From an uncultured Collinsella sp. (GTDB lineage: Bacteria > Actinomycetota > Coriobacteriia > Coriobacteriales > Coriobacteriaceae): a DNA stretch of 8,927 nt. The position numbers and the translations under genes were made by a program. Positions 1 to 7,146 of the stretch are shown piece after piece (the first letter of the stretch is position 1; each line of letters starts with the position of its first letter). The stretch lies in assembly GCA_934654515.1 (NCBI GenBank), contig CAKUGA010000052.1, positions 1 to 8,927 of the forward strand. Reading direction: 5' to 3'. Under the pieces are notes generated by a model, which saw only the letters and a program-made list of their open reading frames with translations, had not been told where the DNA came from and searched no databases.

Positions 1-1026
<1,026 letters not shown>

Positions 1027-1029
1027 GTT

Positions 1030-1422
1030 ATGCGTATCCGCATCGTGTGCCCCGTGAGCTGCGCCTATGAGGGTGACGCTGCGTTTGTGTCGATTCCGTC
1101 CACGGATGGCGAGTTTGGCGTCCTGCCTGCTCACTCCAGCGAAATCTGCACGATCGACCACGGTTACGTTCGCGTTTCCGATAAGGCCATGGGCACTGTC
1201 GACCACACGTTTGCCGTGGCCGGCGGCTATGCCCAGGTTGCGGACGATGTCGTGACCGTCCTCGCCGAGCGCGCTTGCGATTTGGCGACCGTCGACGCCG
1301 ACAAGGTTAAAGCTGATATTCAAGGTTTTGAAGAGAAGCTGGGTAATTTGTCGGAGGATGATGCACGCCGCGCCTACCTCTATAATGAAATCGCATGGTG
1401 TAAGCTCAAGCTTGCCCAATAG
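1030..1422 (+). CDS. atpC: ATP synthase F1 subunit epsilon
   Basis: Epsilon subunit of F1, part of the rotating central stalk that couples Fo to the catalytic head and in many bacteria restrains ATP hydrolysis. The protein is 130 residues, normal for the family. The N-terminal beta-sandwich (about residues 1-86) contains the typical GEFGVLPAH turn and a second block FAVAGGYAQVADDVVTVLAERA. The C-terminal part (about 88-130) is a charged helical hairpin. The ATG start is preceded by GGGGGAG about 9 bases upstream, inside the end of atpD. It is the last gene of the atp operon, and a strong terminator starts 37 bases after its stop. A perfect TATAAT lies inside the 3' end of the gene (1381-1386, coding Tyr-Asn), but no matching -35 is seen. 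Confidence 0.96.
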   Translation: MRIRIVCPVSCAYEGDAAFVSIPSTDGEFGVLPAHSSEICTIDHGYVRVSDKAMGTVDHTFAVAGGYAQVADDVVTVLAERACDLATVDADKVKADIQGFEEKLGNLSEDDARRAYLYNEIAWCKLKLAQ

Positions 1423-1458
1423 TCAAACGTTTTAGCGTTCGACCATTTGCGAACACAT

Positions 1459-1497
1459 CATGCCCGGGATGGCCCAGCCACCCCGGGCATGCTTTTT
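1459..1497 (+). terminator. Intrinsic terminator of the atp operon
   Basis: A 10-base-pair arm (CATGCCCGGG, 1459-1468) pairs with CCCGGGCATG (1482-1491). One mismatch and three further pairs (TGG/CCA) extend it around a CCCAG loop. C and five T residues follow at 1492-1497. This is a textbook Rho-independent terminator, 37 bases after the atpC stop. The murA start codon lies only 13 bases past the T-run, so the terminator also sits in the apparent leader of murA. Confidence 0.9.
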
Positions 1498-1510
1498 GAA
1501 AGGGTAGACC

Positions 1511-2794
1511 TTGGATATTATCCGCGTTGAGGGTGGCCACGCCATCGGAGGTTCCGTGCCTGTTTCGGGTGCCAAGAACTCCGCGCTCAAACTCATGGCG
1601 GCAACGCTTCTGGCGCCGGGCAAGACGACGCTGCAGAACGTGCCCGATATTTCCGATGTCCACGTGATGGGCAAGGTGCTCAAGGGCATGGGCGCTACGA
1701 TCGATGTTCTCGACGAGCACACGCTCGAGATCGATACCTCTCAGGTCGATTCTTGGGAGGCTCCCTACGAGCTCGTTGCCAAGATGCGTGCTTCCACCGC
1801 CGTGATGGGGCCCCTGCTGGGCCGCTTCCATCGCGCCAAGATCGCCATGCCCGGCGGCTGCAACCTGGGCGCCCGCAAGATCGATATGCATATCTTGGGT
1901 CTTGAGGCCTTGGGCGTTGAGTTCGATACCGCCCACGGCTACATCAACGCCAGTGCGCCCCAGGGTCTGCGCGGCACGACCGTCACGCTCGAGTTCGCCA
2001 GTGTCGGCGCCACCGAGAACCTCATCATGGCCTCCGTGCGCGCGAAGGGTACCACGGTTATCGACAATGCCGCTCGCGAGCCCGAGATCGTCGATCTTGC
2101 CAACATGCTCAACGAGATGGGCGCCAAGATCGTCGGTGCCGGCACGCCCGTCGTGACTATCGAAGGCGTGGAAGAGCTGCATCCCGTTACCCATCGCGTG
2201 GTGGGCGACCGCATCGAGGCTGGCACCTTTATCGTCGCCGGCGCGCTGATGGCCGACGATCGCGGTGTCGACGTCACGGGTTTTTGCCCCATCCATTTGG
2301 GCATGGTGCTCAAGAAGATGGAGCTCATGGGCATCGATTGCGAGCGTACCGATGATGGCGTCCACGTGAATCGCGCCGAGCGCATCAAGCCGGTCGATAT
2401 CCAGACGCTTCCGTTCCCTGGTTTCCCGACCGACATGCAGGCGCAGATTATGGTGCTCTCCGCCCTCGCCGACGGCAGCTCCGTCATTACCGAGAACATC
2501 TTCGAGAATCGCTTTATGTTCGCCTCTGAGCTGGTGCGCATGGGTGCCGACATTCGTATCGAGAGCCATCATGCCATGATTCATGGTGTCAAGGGTTTCT
2601 CGGGTGCACAGGTTACCTCGCCCGACCTGCGTGGCGGTGCGGCCCTCGTCGTAGCCGGCCTGATCGCCGACGGTACGACCGAGGTCTCGGCCATCCATCA
2701 CATCAAGCGTGGCTACGAGCAGTTTGTCGAGAAACTGCAGGCGCTCGGCGCGCATGTCGAGCATGCCACCGTCCCCGATCCCGTTATCTACTAA
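1511..2794 (+). CDS. murA: UDP-N-acetylglucosamine 1-carboxyvinyltransferase (MurA)
   Basis: Cytoplasmic enzyme that transfers enolpyruvate from phosphoenolpyruvate to UDP-GlcNAc, the first committed step of peptidoglycan synthesis. The 427 residues match the family length. SGAKNSALKLMAA carries the substrate lysine at K22. PGGCNLGARKIDMH carries the catalytic, fosfomycin-reactive cysteine at C117 (C115 in E. coli), so the enzyme is of the fosfomycin-sensitive type rather than a Cys-to-Asp form. FPGFPTDMQAQ supplies D308 (E. coli D305), and KRGYEQ supplies R400 (E. coli R397). The start is TTG at 1511, chosen because AAAGGG lies about 6-7 bases upstream and the protein then begins MDIIRVEGG as MurA should. 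It is followed after 12 bases by the LCP gene, probably in one transcript. No good promoter is visible between the atp terminator and the start. Confidence 0.97.
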   Translation: MDIIRVEGGHAIGGSVPVSGAKNSALKLMAATLLAPGKTTLQNVPDISDVHVMGKVLKGMGATIDVLDEHTLEIDTSQVDSWEAPYELVAKMRASTAVMGPLLGRFHRAKIAMPGGCNLGARKIDMHILGLEALGVEFDTAHGYINASAPQGLRGTTVTLEFASVGATENLIMASVRAKGTTVIDNAAREPEIVDLANMLNEMGAKIVGAGTPVVTIEGVEELHPVTHRVVGDRIEAGTFIVAGALMADDRGVDVTGFCPIHLGMVLKKMELMGIDCERTDDGVHVNRAERIKPVDIQTLPFPGFPTDMQAQIMVLSALADGSSVITENIFENRFMFASELVRMGADIRIESHHAMIHGVKGFSGAQVTSPDLRGGAALVVAGLIADGTTEVSAIHHIKRGYEQFVEKLQALGAHVEHATVPDPVIY

Positions 2795-2806
2795 TACAGG
2801 TTGCCT

Positions 2807-4033
2807 ATGTTTAACAAGAAGCCCCTCGCGGATACCACCACCCGAAGACCCTCAACTGGTGCGCAGGCCAAGATCTACAGTCGCGATAACGTGGCTCGCT
2901 ATTCCGAGCGCGCTCGCCAGCGTCGTCGCAGCCACAACATTCGCCGCGTGGCGCTTATCGCCGTGCTCGGCGTGCTGCTGAGCGCCACGACCGCTGCCGG
3001 CCTGTGGTTTGCCACCATTATGGGCAAGCTCGGCGATTCTAATGTCATTACCGACAACCTGCGCCAGATTCTGGTGGATACCGACGAGGCGAAGGATCCG
3101 TTCTACGTGCTGCTTCTTGGCACTGACGGCCGTCCGGGCGAGGATACGTACCGTGCCGACTCGATTATCCTGGCACGCATCGATCCCACGCAGAAGCAGG
3201 CGACGCTCATTTCCGTTCCGCGCGACACCAAGGTCGTGTACAAGGGCGAGACCATGAAGATCAATGCCTGCCATACCGTTGGCGGCGCCGAGGCCATGGT
3301 CGAGGCGGTCAACGAACTGTGCGGCGTTCAGATTTCCCATTATGCCGAGGTCAGCTTCGACGGAATGCAGGCGCTGATTGATTCGGTTGGCGGTATCGAC
3401 ATTAACGCAACCGACGATGTCGACGACCCTGAGCACCTTGATATTAAGATCACCGCTGGTCAGCAGCATATGGATGGCGCCACCGCCCTTACCTATGCCC
3501 GTTGCCGCTACACCTATGCCGACGGCGATTACACGCGCATGCGCCACCAGCGTCAGGTGCTTGGCGCCCTTGCCAACCAGATCCTCAATAACTTCGATGC
3601 CACGAAGATCTTTGGCCTGGTCAATTCGCTGTCCGATATGCTCGTAACCGATATGAGCGTTCAGGATATCGTGTCTACGGTCAACGCCATGCGCGGCATG
3701 GATGTCGACGGCATCTACTCGGCCAACCTGCCCTCGTACGCCGGTGATGACACTATGATCGATGGCGTGAGCTATGTCTTTGTCTACGAGGACGAGCTCA
3801 AGGAAATGATGGAGCGCGTTGACGCCGGCAAGGACCCCAAGGGCCCCAACACCATGGGCCTGTCCGACGGTTCCAGCTCCACGATCGGCGACCTGAACAA
3901 CAACACCTCCGATGACTACGCCAACGGTACCGCAACCTCGTCGGGTAGCTCGGACGATTCGAGCGACTCAAGCGATTCGGACTACTACGAAGAACCTTCT
4001 GGAGAAGGTAACGGATACGAGGCCAACTATTAG
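2807..4033 (+). CDS. LytR-CpsA-Psr (LCP) family cell-wall polymer ligase
   Basis: LCP proteins are membrane-anchored phosphotransferases that move teichoic acids, capsule or other glycopolymers from a lipid carrier onto peptidoglycan. The ATG at 2807 is preferred over TTG at 2801 because AGG at 2798-2800 gives 6-base spacing. This yields 408 residues. A basic cytoplasmic tail (1-46, many Arg) precedes one transmembrane helix (about 47-72). The LCP domain (about 98-262) follows, with LLGTDGR, RADSIILARID, ISVPRDTKV (R139, D140) and the Arg-rich ARCRYTYADGDYTRMRHQR block that binds the pyrophosphate in known structures. The last ~60 residues are a Ser/Asp/Gly-rich acidic, low-complexity extracellular tail. 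Position 12 bases after murA suggests a cell-wall operon. The polymer attached cannot be read from the sequence. Confidence 0.93.
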   Translation: MFNKKPLADTTTRRPSTGAQAKIYSRDNVARYSERARQRRRSHNIRRVALIAVLGVLLSATTAAGLWFATIMGKLGDSNVITDNLRQILVDTDEAKDPFYVLLLGTDGRPGEDTYRADSIILARIDPTQKQATLISVPRDTKVVYKGETMKINACHTVGGAEAMVEAVNELCGVQISHYAEVSFDGMQALIDSVGGIDINATDDVDDPEHLDIKITAGQQHMDGATALTYARCRYTYADGDYTRMRHQRQVLGALANQILNNFDATKIFGLVNSLSDMLVTDMSVQDIVSTVNAMRGMDVDGIYSANLPSYAGDDTMIDGVSYVFVYEDELKEMMERVDAGKDPKGPNTMGLSDGSSSTIGDLNNNTSDDYANGTATSSGSSDDSSDSSDSDYYEEPSGEGNGYEANY

Positions 4034-4034
4034 A

Positions 4035-4062
4035 GTTACGCGGTTTTACCAAACCGCGTAAC
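4035..4062. repeat. Perfect 12-bp hairpin directly after the LCP gene
   Basis: GTTACGCGGTTT (4035-4046) and AAACCGCGTAAC (4051-4062) are exact inverted copies around a TACC loop, starting 2 bases after the LCP stop. No T-run follows on the + strand, so it is not an ordinary intrinsic terminator. It may protect the 3' end of the murA-LCP mRNA or be part of the repeat unit described at 4066-4202. Confidence 0.85.
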
Positions 4063-4065
4063 CAC

Positions 4066-4202
4066 TTGACGCTGCAAACCCGCCAGAGCGGCAATCTGCC
4101 TTTCAACTTCGGCGGCATGATCAAAATAGTTCCGCCGTTCTGCCGAACGGCGGACCGGTTGACGCTGCGCGGGCCGCATTTGGACAATCTGACGTTCAAC
4201 TT
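4066..4202. repeat. Two diverged copies of a 44-base motif, offset 93 bases, with a hairpin before each
   Basis: Copy A (4066-4109) and copy B (4159-4202) are the same length. Both start TTGACGCTGC and share CAATCTG at offset 26 and TTCAACTT at the end, while the middle 16 bases are largely different. By hand count 30 of 44 positions match. Each copy is preceded within 3-4 bases by a perfect hairpin with a 4-base loop ending in CC (TACC, 4035-4062; TGCC, 4131-4154). The 93-base offset is a multiple of three. Read on the + strand both copies give LTL, six different residues, then NLxFNFxG. No plausible start or ribosome site makes this a convincing gene. It could be an intergenic repeat element, a structured RNA or the remains of a coding repeat. 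Confidence 0.7.
4131..4154. repeat. Perfect 10-bp hairpin between the two repeat copies
   Basis: TCCGCCGTTC (4131-4140) and GAACGGCGGA (4145-4154) are exact inverted copies around TGCC. The 5' arm can also pair with CGGCGG at 4110-4115 (CCGCCG, 4132-4137), which would compete with this hairpin. Confidence 0.8.
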
Positions 4203-4203
4203 T

Positions 4204-4237
4204 AAGGGCGCGACCAGAAGGTCAGCGCCCTTTCGTT
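4204..4237 (+). terminator. Intrinsic terminator after the LCP gene
   Basis: AAGGGCGC (4204-4211) pairs with GCGCCCTT (4225-4232), and GACC (4212-4215) with GGTC (4220-4223), leaving one bulged A and an AGAA loop. The 3' side runs into CTTTCGTTT, a short, interrupted T-tract. It is the likely end of the murA-LCP transcript, about 170 bases after the LCP stop. Bases 4238-4311 after it hold nothing recognisable. Confidence 0.7.
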
Positions 4238-4314
4238 TCACGTCACCTTGTCTCAAATGCGACCCGCTCGCTGTCGTTGCCGGAACATCGGCGTTGCCGT
4301 GATTCAAACCTGCC

Positions 4315-4360
4315 AAAAATCGCCCCGTTCTCTGGTGAGGACGGGGCGATTCGTCTTTTT
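4315..4360. terminator. Bidirectional intrinsic terminator between the LCP gene and pepT
   Basis: AATCGCCCCGT (4318-4328) and ACGGGGCGATT (4341-4351) form an 11-base-pair stem with a 12-base loop. On the + strand it is followed by TCTTTTT (4354-4360). On the - strand it is followed by a T-run made by the A-tract at 4315-4319. It lies 18 bases past the pepT stop (4378) and is mainly the pepT terminator, with a backup role for read-through from the LCP side. Confidence 0.88.
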
Positions 4361-4377
4361 GGTTTATGCAGCTAAAC

Positions 4378-5625
4378 TTATGCGAAACGTGCAACGAGCT
4401 CCTGGAGGACGTCGGTCATCTTGACGAGCGAACTGACCGGGACGAACTCGTTGACGCCGTGGTAGCAGTAGCCGCCCGTGGAAAGGTTGGGGCAGGGCAG
4501 GCCGCGGAACGACAGCTGCGCGCCGTCGGTGCCGCCGCGAATCGGCAGCACTTGGGGCTCAACGCCGCAGGCAAGATAGGCTTCCTTAGCGACATCAATC
4601 AGCTCGGGATAGTCGCGCACGATCTCGGCCATGTTGCGGTACTGCTGCTTGATCTCAACCGTCACGCGCTCCTCGCCCAGGCGCTGGTTGAGCAGGGCAG
4701 CGGCGGAATCAATCAGCTCGAGCTTCTGCTGGAACTTGGCGGCATCGTGGTCGCGAACGATATAGCGCGCCGTGGCGTGATCGACGGTCGCAGACACGCC
4801 CTCAAGATGATAGAAGCCCTCGTAGCCCTCGGTGTATTCCGGGCGCTGCGCATAGGGGAGCAGCGCGTTAAAGTCGCAGAACAGATTGCCTGCGTTGACC
4901 ATGCGGCCCTTGGCGTCGCCGGGGTGAATGGACTGGCCCTCAAAGCGAACGGTCGCCTCGGCGGCGTTGAAGCACTCCCACTCCAGCTCGCCGACGGGGC
5001 CGCCGTCGACCGTGTAGGCGTATTTGCAGCCAAAGGCCTCAATATCCAGCAGCTCGGCGCCGTGGCCGATCTCCTCGTCGGGACAGAAGCAAATGCCGAG
5101 CGCGGGGTGGGGCAGCGAGGGATCCTGAGCGATCCGCGCGACGAGCGCCATGATTTCGGCGACGCCCGCCTTGTCGTCGGCGCCCAGAAGCGTGGTGCCG
5201 TCGCTGCAGACCAGGTCCTCACCCACGAGGTCGTTCAGGGCGGGAAGCTTGGCGGTGCTCATGGCAACGGGCTTGCCGTCAACCGTGCCGCAGACCAGGT
5301 CGCCGCCCTCGTAGTGCACAATGTGCGGCTTCACGCCGGCACCCGGGGCAACTTCAGTGGTGTCGAGATGGGCGATCAGGCCCAGGGCGGGCTTGCCCTC
5401 GGCGCCGGCACTCGCGGGAATATGCGCGCAGACATAAGCATGTTCGGTCACGTGGGCATCTTCCGCACCAAGCTCGCGCAGCTCCTCCGCCAACACGTTG
5501 GCAAGGTCAAACTGAACGGTACTCGAGGGCACTTGGTCGCAGTTTGCATCCTCCGACTGCGTATTGATCTGGACATAGCGCAAAAAGCGCTCAAGGACGT
5601 CGGGGCTCGTGGTGTTGTTTTCCAT
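4378..5625 (-). CDS. pepT: Peptidase T (tripeptide aminopeptidase)
   Basis: Cytoplasmic dizinc aminopeptidase of the M20 family that removes the N-terminal residue from tripeptides. The protein is 415 residues, normal for PepT. Ligands and catalytic residues are all in place: H86 and D88 in AHLDTT, D150 in LLGADDKAG, E184/E185 in PDEEIGHG, D207 in TVDGG, and H389 in GGYCYHG. The dimerisation insert carries SIHPGDAKGRMVNA, typical of PepT. The reading frame stays open far upstream, but the ATG at 5625 is chosen because GGAG lies 8 bases upstream and the protein then begins MENNTTSPDVLERFLRYVQI, as PepT N-termini do. It is transcribed divergently from the metalloregulator and shares a 120-base control region with it. 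Confidence 0.96.
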   Translation of the reverse strand: MENNTTSPDVLERFLRYVQINTQSEDANCDQVPSSTVQFDLANVLAEELRELGAEDAHVTEHAYVCAHIPASAGAEGKPALGLIAHLDTTEVAPGAGVKPHIVHYEGGDLVCGTVDGKPVAMSTAKLPALNDLVGEDLVCSDGTTLLGADDKAGVAEIMALVARIAQDPSLPHPALGICFCPDEEIGHGAELLDIEAFGCKYAYTVDGGPVGELEWECFNAAEATVRFEGQSIHPGDAKGRMVNAGNLFCDFNALLPYAQRPEYTEGYEGFYHLEGVSATVDHATARYIVRDHDAAKFQQKLELIDSAAALLNQRLGEERVTVEIKQQYRNMAEIVRDYPELIDVAKEAYLACGVEPQVLPIRGGTDGAQLSFRGLPCPNLSTGGYCYHGVNEFVPVSSLVKMTDVLQELVARFA

Positions 5626-5663
5626 AAAGACCGCTCCAATCTTGGTTGTCGTGTGCAACAAGA

Positions 5664-5669
5664 ACTCTA
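5664..5669 (-). promoter_or_regulatory. Candidate pepT -10 element
   Basis: On the - strand the hexamer TAGAGT lies 39 bases upstream of the pepT ATG. No -35 resembling TTGACA is found at 16-18 bases; the region it should occupy is covered by the palindrome at 5673-5692. Weak call based on one hexamer. Confidence 0.35.
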
Positions 5670-5672
5670 GCA

Positions 5673-5692
5673 CGGTATGCCACGGCATACCG
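5673..5692. promoter_or_regulatory. Perfect 20-base palindrome, candidate operator for the divergent pair
   Basis: CGGTATGCC (5673-5681), AC, GGCATACCG (5684-5692): two exact 9-base inverted arms in the pepT/metalloregulator intergenic region. It lies just upstream of the candidate pepT -10 and over the -35 position of the candidate promoter for the rightward gene, so a bound dimer could block both. It does not match the classical DtxR box (TTAGGTTAGSCTAACCTAA). The adjacent metalloregulator is the obvious candidate binder, but that is inference. Confidence 0.6.
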
Positions 5693-5708
5693 CGACGCTT
5701 GGATGGGG

Positions 5709-5714
5709 TAGAAT
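5709..5714 (+). promoter_or_regulatory. Candidate -10 for the metalloregulator operon
   Basis: TAGAAT, one mismatch from TATAAT, lies 31 bases upstream of the ATG at 5746. The -35 position at 16-18 base spacing falls in the right arm of the palindrome and matches poorly, which would fit a repressible or activator-dependent promoter. Confidence 0.4.
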
Positions 5715-5745
5715 CACCCATTGAATGTAGAAGGGACGGAAGGTC

Positions 5746-6168
5746 ATGGAAACGACAAATAGCTCGCGCGAGCTGCACCTGACGGTGGCGAACGAAGACT
5801 ACTTGGAGTGCATGGTTCGCATCGAAAGCGAAGAGGGGGAGACCAACGGCGTGCGATCGGTCGATATCGCGCAGCGCCTCGGTGTCTCCAAGGCATCGGT
5901 GAATAAGGCGGTCTCGGCGCTGAAGACGTCCGAGCTTGTCGAGCAATCGCACTACGGCAAGGTCATCCTGACCGAGCGCGGTCGCGAGGTCGGTACGGCT
6001 ATCTGGTACCGCCATCGCCTCATCCGCACGTTTTTGGTCCAAGAGCTCGGCGTCGATTTTGAGCGCGCCGATTCCGAGGCGTGCATGATGGAGCACGCGC
6101 TTTCCGAGGACACGATGAACCGCTGGCTCGCTTATCTCGAAAAGCAGGGAATTAGCGTCGAGGAATAG
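5746..6168 (+). CDS. DtxR/MntR-family metal-dependent transcriptional regulator
   Basis: A 140-residue protein with the DtxR-family layout: N-terminal winged helix-turn-helix (about 37-76, including VDIAQRLGVSKASVNKAVSAL) and a helical metal-binding/dimerisation domain (about 77-138). The SH3/FeoA-like third domain is absent, so it has the short, MntR-like form. Putative ligands by hand alignment are D18 and E21 (NEDYLE, as D8/E11 of B. subtilis MntR), H90 (YRHRL, MntR H77), then C113, E116 and H117 (EACMMEH, as C102/E105/H106 of DtxR). The MntR E99 position is therefore Cys. ATG at 5746 is preceded by GAAGGGACGGAAGG. It lies divergent from pepT and 10 bases before the methyltransferase gene, so it probably co-regulates both neighbours and itself. 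The metal sensed (Mn, Fe or another) is not certain. Confidence 0.88.
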   Translation: METTNSSRELHLTVANEDYLECMVRIESEEGETNGVRSVDIAQRLGVSKASVNKAVSALKTSELVEQSHYGKVILTERGREVGTAIWYRHRLIRTFLVQELGVDFERADSEACMMEHALSEDTMNRWLAYLEKQGISVEE

Positions 6169-6178
6169 CGGGATAAAT

Positions 6179-7072
6179 ATGGATACGAGTTATTACAACC
6201 GCTTTGGTGCCGAGGAACTTACGCGCCGCTTGTCGAGTGAGACCTTGCTGGCACAGGGCCCTATGGGCAGTGTGCTGATGAGCGAGTACGATGCCGCCGA
6301 CATTCCACCGGCGTTTTGGAATCTGGCAGAGCCGCAGACCGTTTCTCGTATCCATCGCCTGTATGTCGCCGCCGGCGCGCAGGTGCTCATCACCAATACC
6401 TTTCAGGCATCAAGCTATGCCCTCAAGCACGACCAGATCACGCCGTCCGTGGCGGAGGTCAATCGCGGGGCCGTCGATGATGCCCGCCAGGCGCACCCTC
6501 AGCTGCTGCTGGGCTCGATGGGCCCGATCGGTATTGAGTGGTTTGCCGAGGACTCTGCCGAGTATCGTGAAATCCGAGGCATTGCACGCGAGCAGGCGCA
6601 TGCCTTGCTCAATGCCGGTGTTGACGGTCTGCTGATCGAGACAGTGACGTCTATCCGTAATTTGCAGCCCATACTTGCTGGCGCTCGAGATGCCGCCGAC
6701 GGTATGCCTGTTCTGGTGAGTTTTGTCGTTGACGATAAAGGCGACCTGTTAGGCGATGGCCTCAACATCGAGGCAGCCGTTTTGTACGCCGAAAAACACG
6801 GCGCAAGCTCGGTTGGTGTCAACTGCTGTTCGCTTGCGGCCGCGAGCACCGTGGTGCCCAGGATGGTTGCATCGGCGACTACGCCCGTCACGGTGCGTCC
6901 CAACGTGGGCGATCCGGTCCAGACTCCGGATGGTCCCGTATGGCACGAGAGCCCCGAAGCCTTCGCGCACGCATGCGTCGAATGGAGGCAAGCCGGCGCC
7001 GCAATGGTGGGTAGTTGCTGCGGAACCACGGCGATCACTACGGCGGCGATGGCCGAGGCGCTCGATATATAA
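6179..7072 (+). CDS. Homocysteine S-methyltransferase family protein
   Basis: A 297-residue, single-domain member of the zinc-type homocysteine methyltransferase family (barrel fold, as in MmuM, BHMT and the N-terminal part of MetH), which transfers a methyl group to a thiol, usually homocysteine, giving methionine. Seen in order: QGPMGS near residue 26, ITNTFQASSY (71-80), GSMGPIG (112-118), GLLIETVTS (150-158), GVNCC with zinc ligand C216, and GSCCGTT with zinc ligands C280 and C281. Where family members usually have Asp in the first loop (D26 of human BHMT), this protein has Gln (Q26). No cobalamin, folate or activation domains of MetH are present. ATG at 6179 has only a modest site (GCGGGA) upstream. 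It is the second gene after the metalloregulator and ends in a terminator. The methyl donor cannot be told from the sequence. Confidence 0.88.
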   Translation: MDTSYYNRFGAEELTRRLSSETLLAQGPMGSVLMSEYDAADIPPAFWNLAEPQTVSRIHRLYVAAGAQVLITNTFQASSYALKHDQITPSVAEVNRGAVDDARQAHPQLLLGSMGPIGIEWFAEDSAEYREIRGIAREQAHALLNAGVDGLLIETVTSIRNLQPILAGARDAADGMPVLVSFVVDDKGDLLGDGLNIEAAVLYAEKHGASSVGVNCCSLAAASTVVPRMVASATTPVTVRPNVGDPVQTPDGPVWHESPEAFAHACVEWRQAGAAMVGSCCGTTAITTAAMAEALDI

Positions 7073-7077
7073 AGGTT

Positions 7078-7105
7078 AAACCGCTCCATACGGGGCGGTT
7101 TTTTT
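7078..7105 (+). terminator. Intrinsic terminator of the regulator-methyltransferase operon
   Basis: AAACCGCTCC (7078-7087) pairs with GGGGCGGTTT (7092-7101), with one G-T wobble, around an ATAC loop. Seven T residues run from 7099. It starts 6 bases after the methyltransferase stop and makes the next gene a separate unit. Confidence 0.92.
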
Positions 7106-7146
7106 ATTGCCTGTGCGTCATCGGCAGCATTTGCCCAAATGGTGAA

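Noticed and set aside
1406..2764. Long 452-codon - strand frame opposite murA
   Set aside because: It is antisense to a clearly real murA, and long antisense frames are expected at this GC content. It shows no recognisable domain.
4066..4097. TTGACG in the repeat as a -35 promoter element
   Set aside because: The conserved downstream CAATCT lies 20 bases away and matches -10 at only two positions, in both copies. No gene follows in that direction.
4066..4302. Open frame of 78 codons on the + strand across the repeat block
   Set aside because: It starts at a TTG that belongs to the repeat motif, has no ribosome site, and spans two strong hairpins and a terminator. Kept only as an alternative reading of the repeat.
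3798..4394. Open frame of 198 codons on the - strand over the same block
   Set aside because: It runs antisense into the LCP gene and crosses both terminators; its Arg/Ser-rich composition is typical of antisense translation of a GC-rich gene.
4366..5670. 434-codon + strand frame opposite pepT
   Set aside because: Mirror of pepT, which has all metal ligands on the - strand; low-complexity Ala/Gly/Leu/Val/Asp composition.
5626..6096. N-terminal extension of the pepT frame
   Set aside because: The frame is open through the divergent regulator gene, but the ATG at 5625 has a good ribosome site and gives the normal PepT N-terminus.
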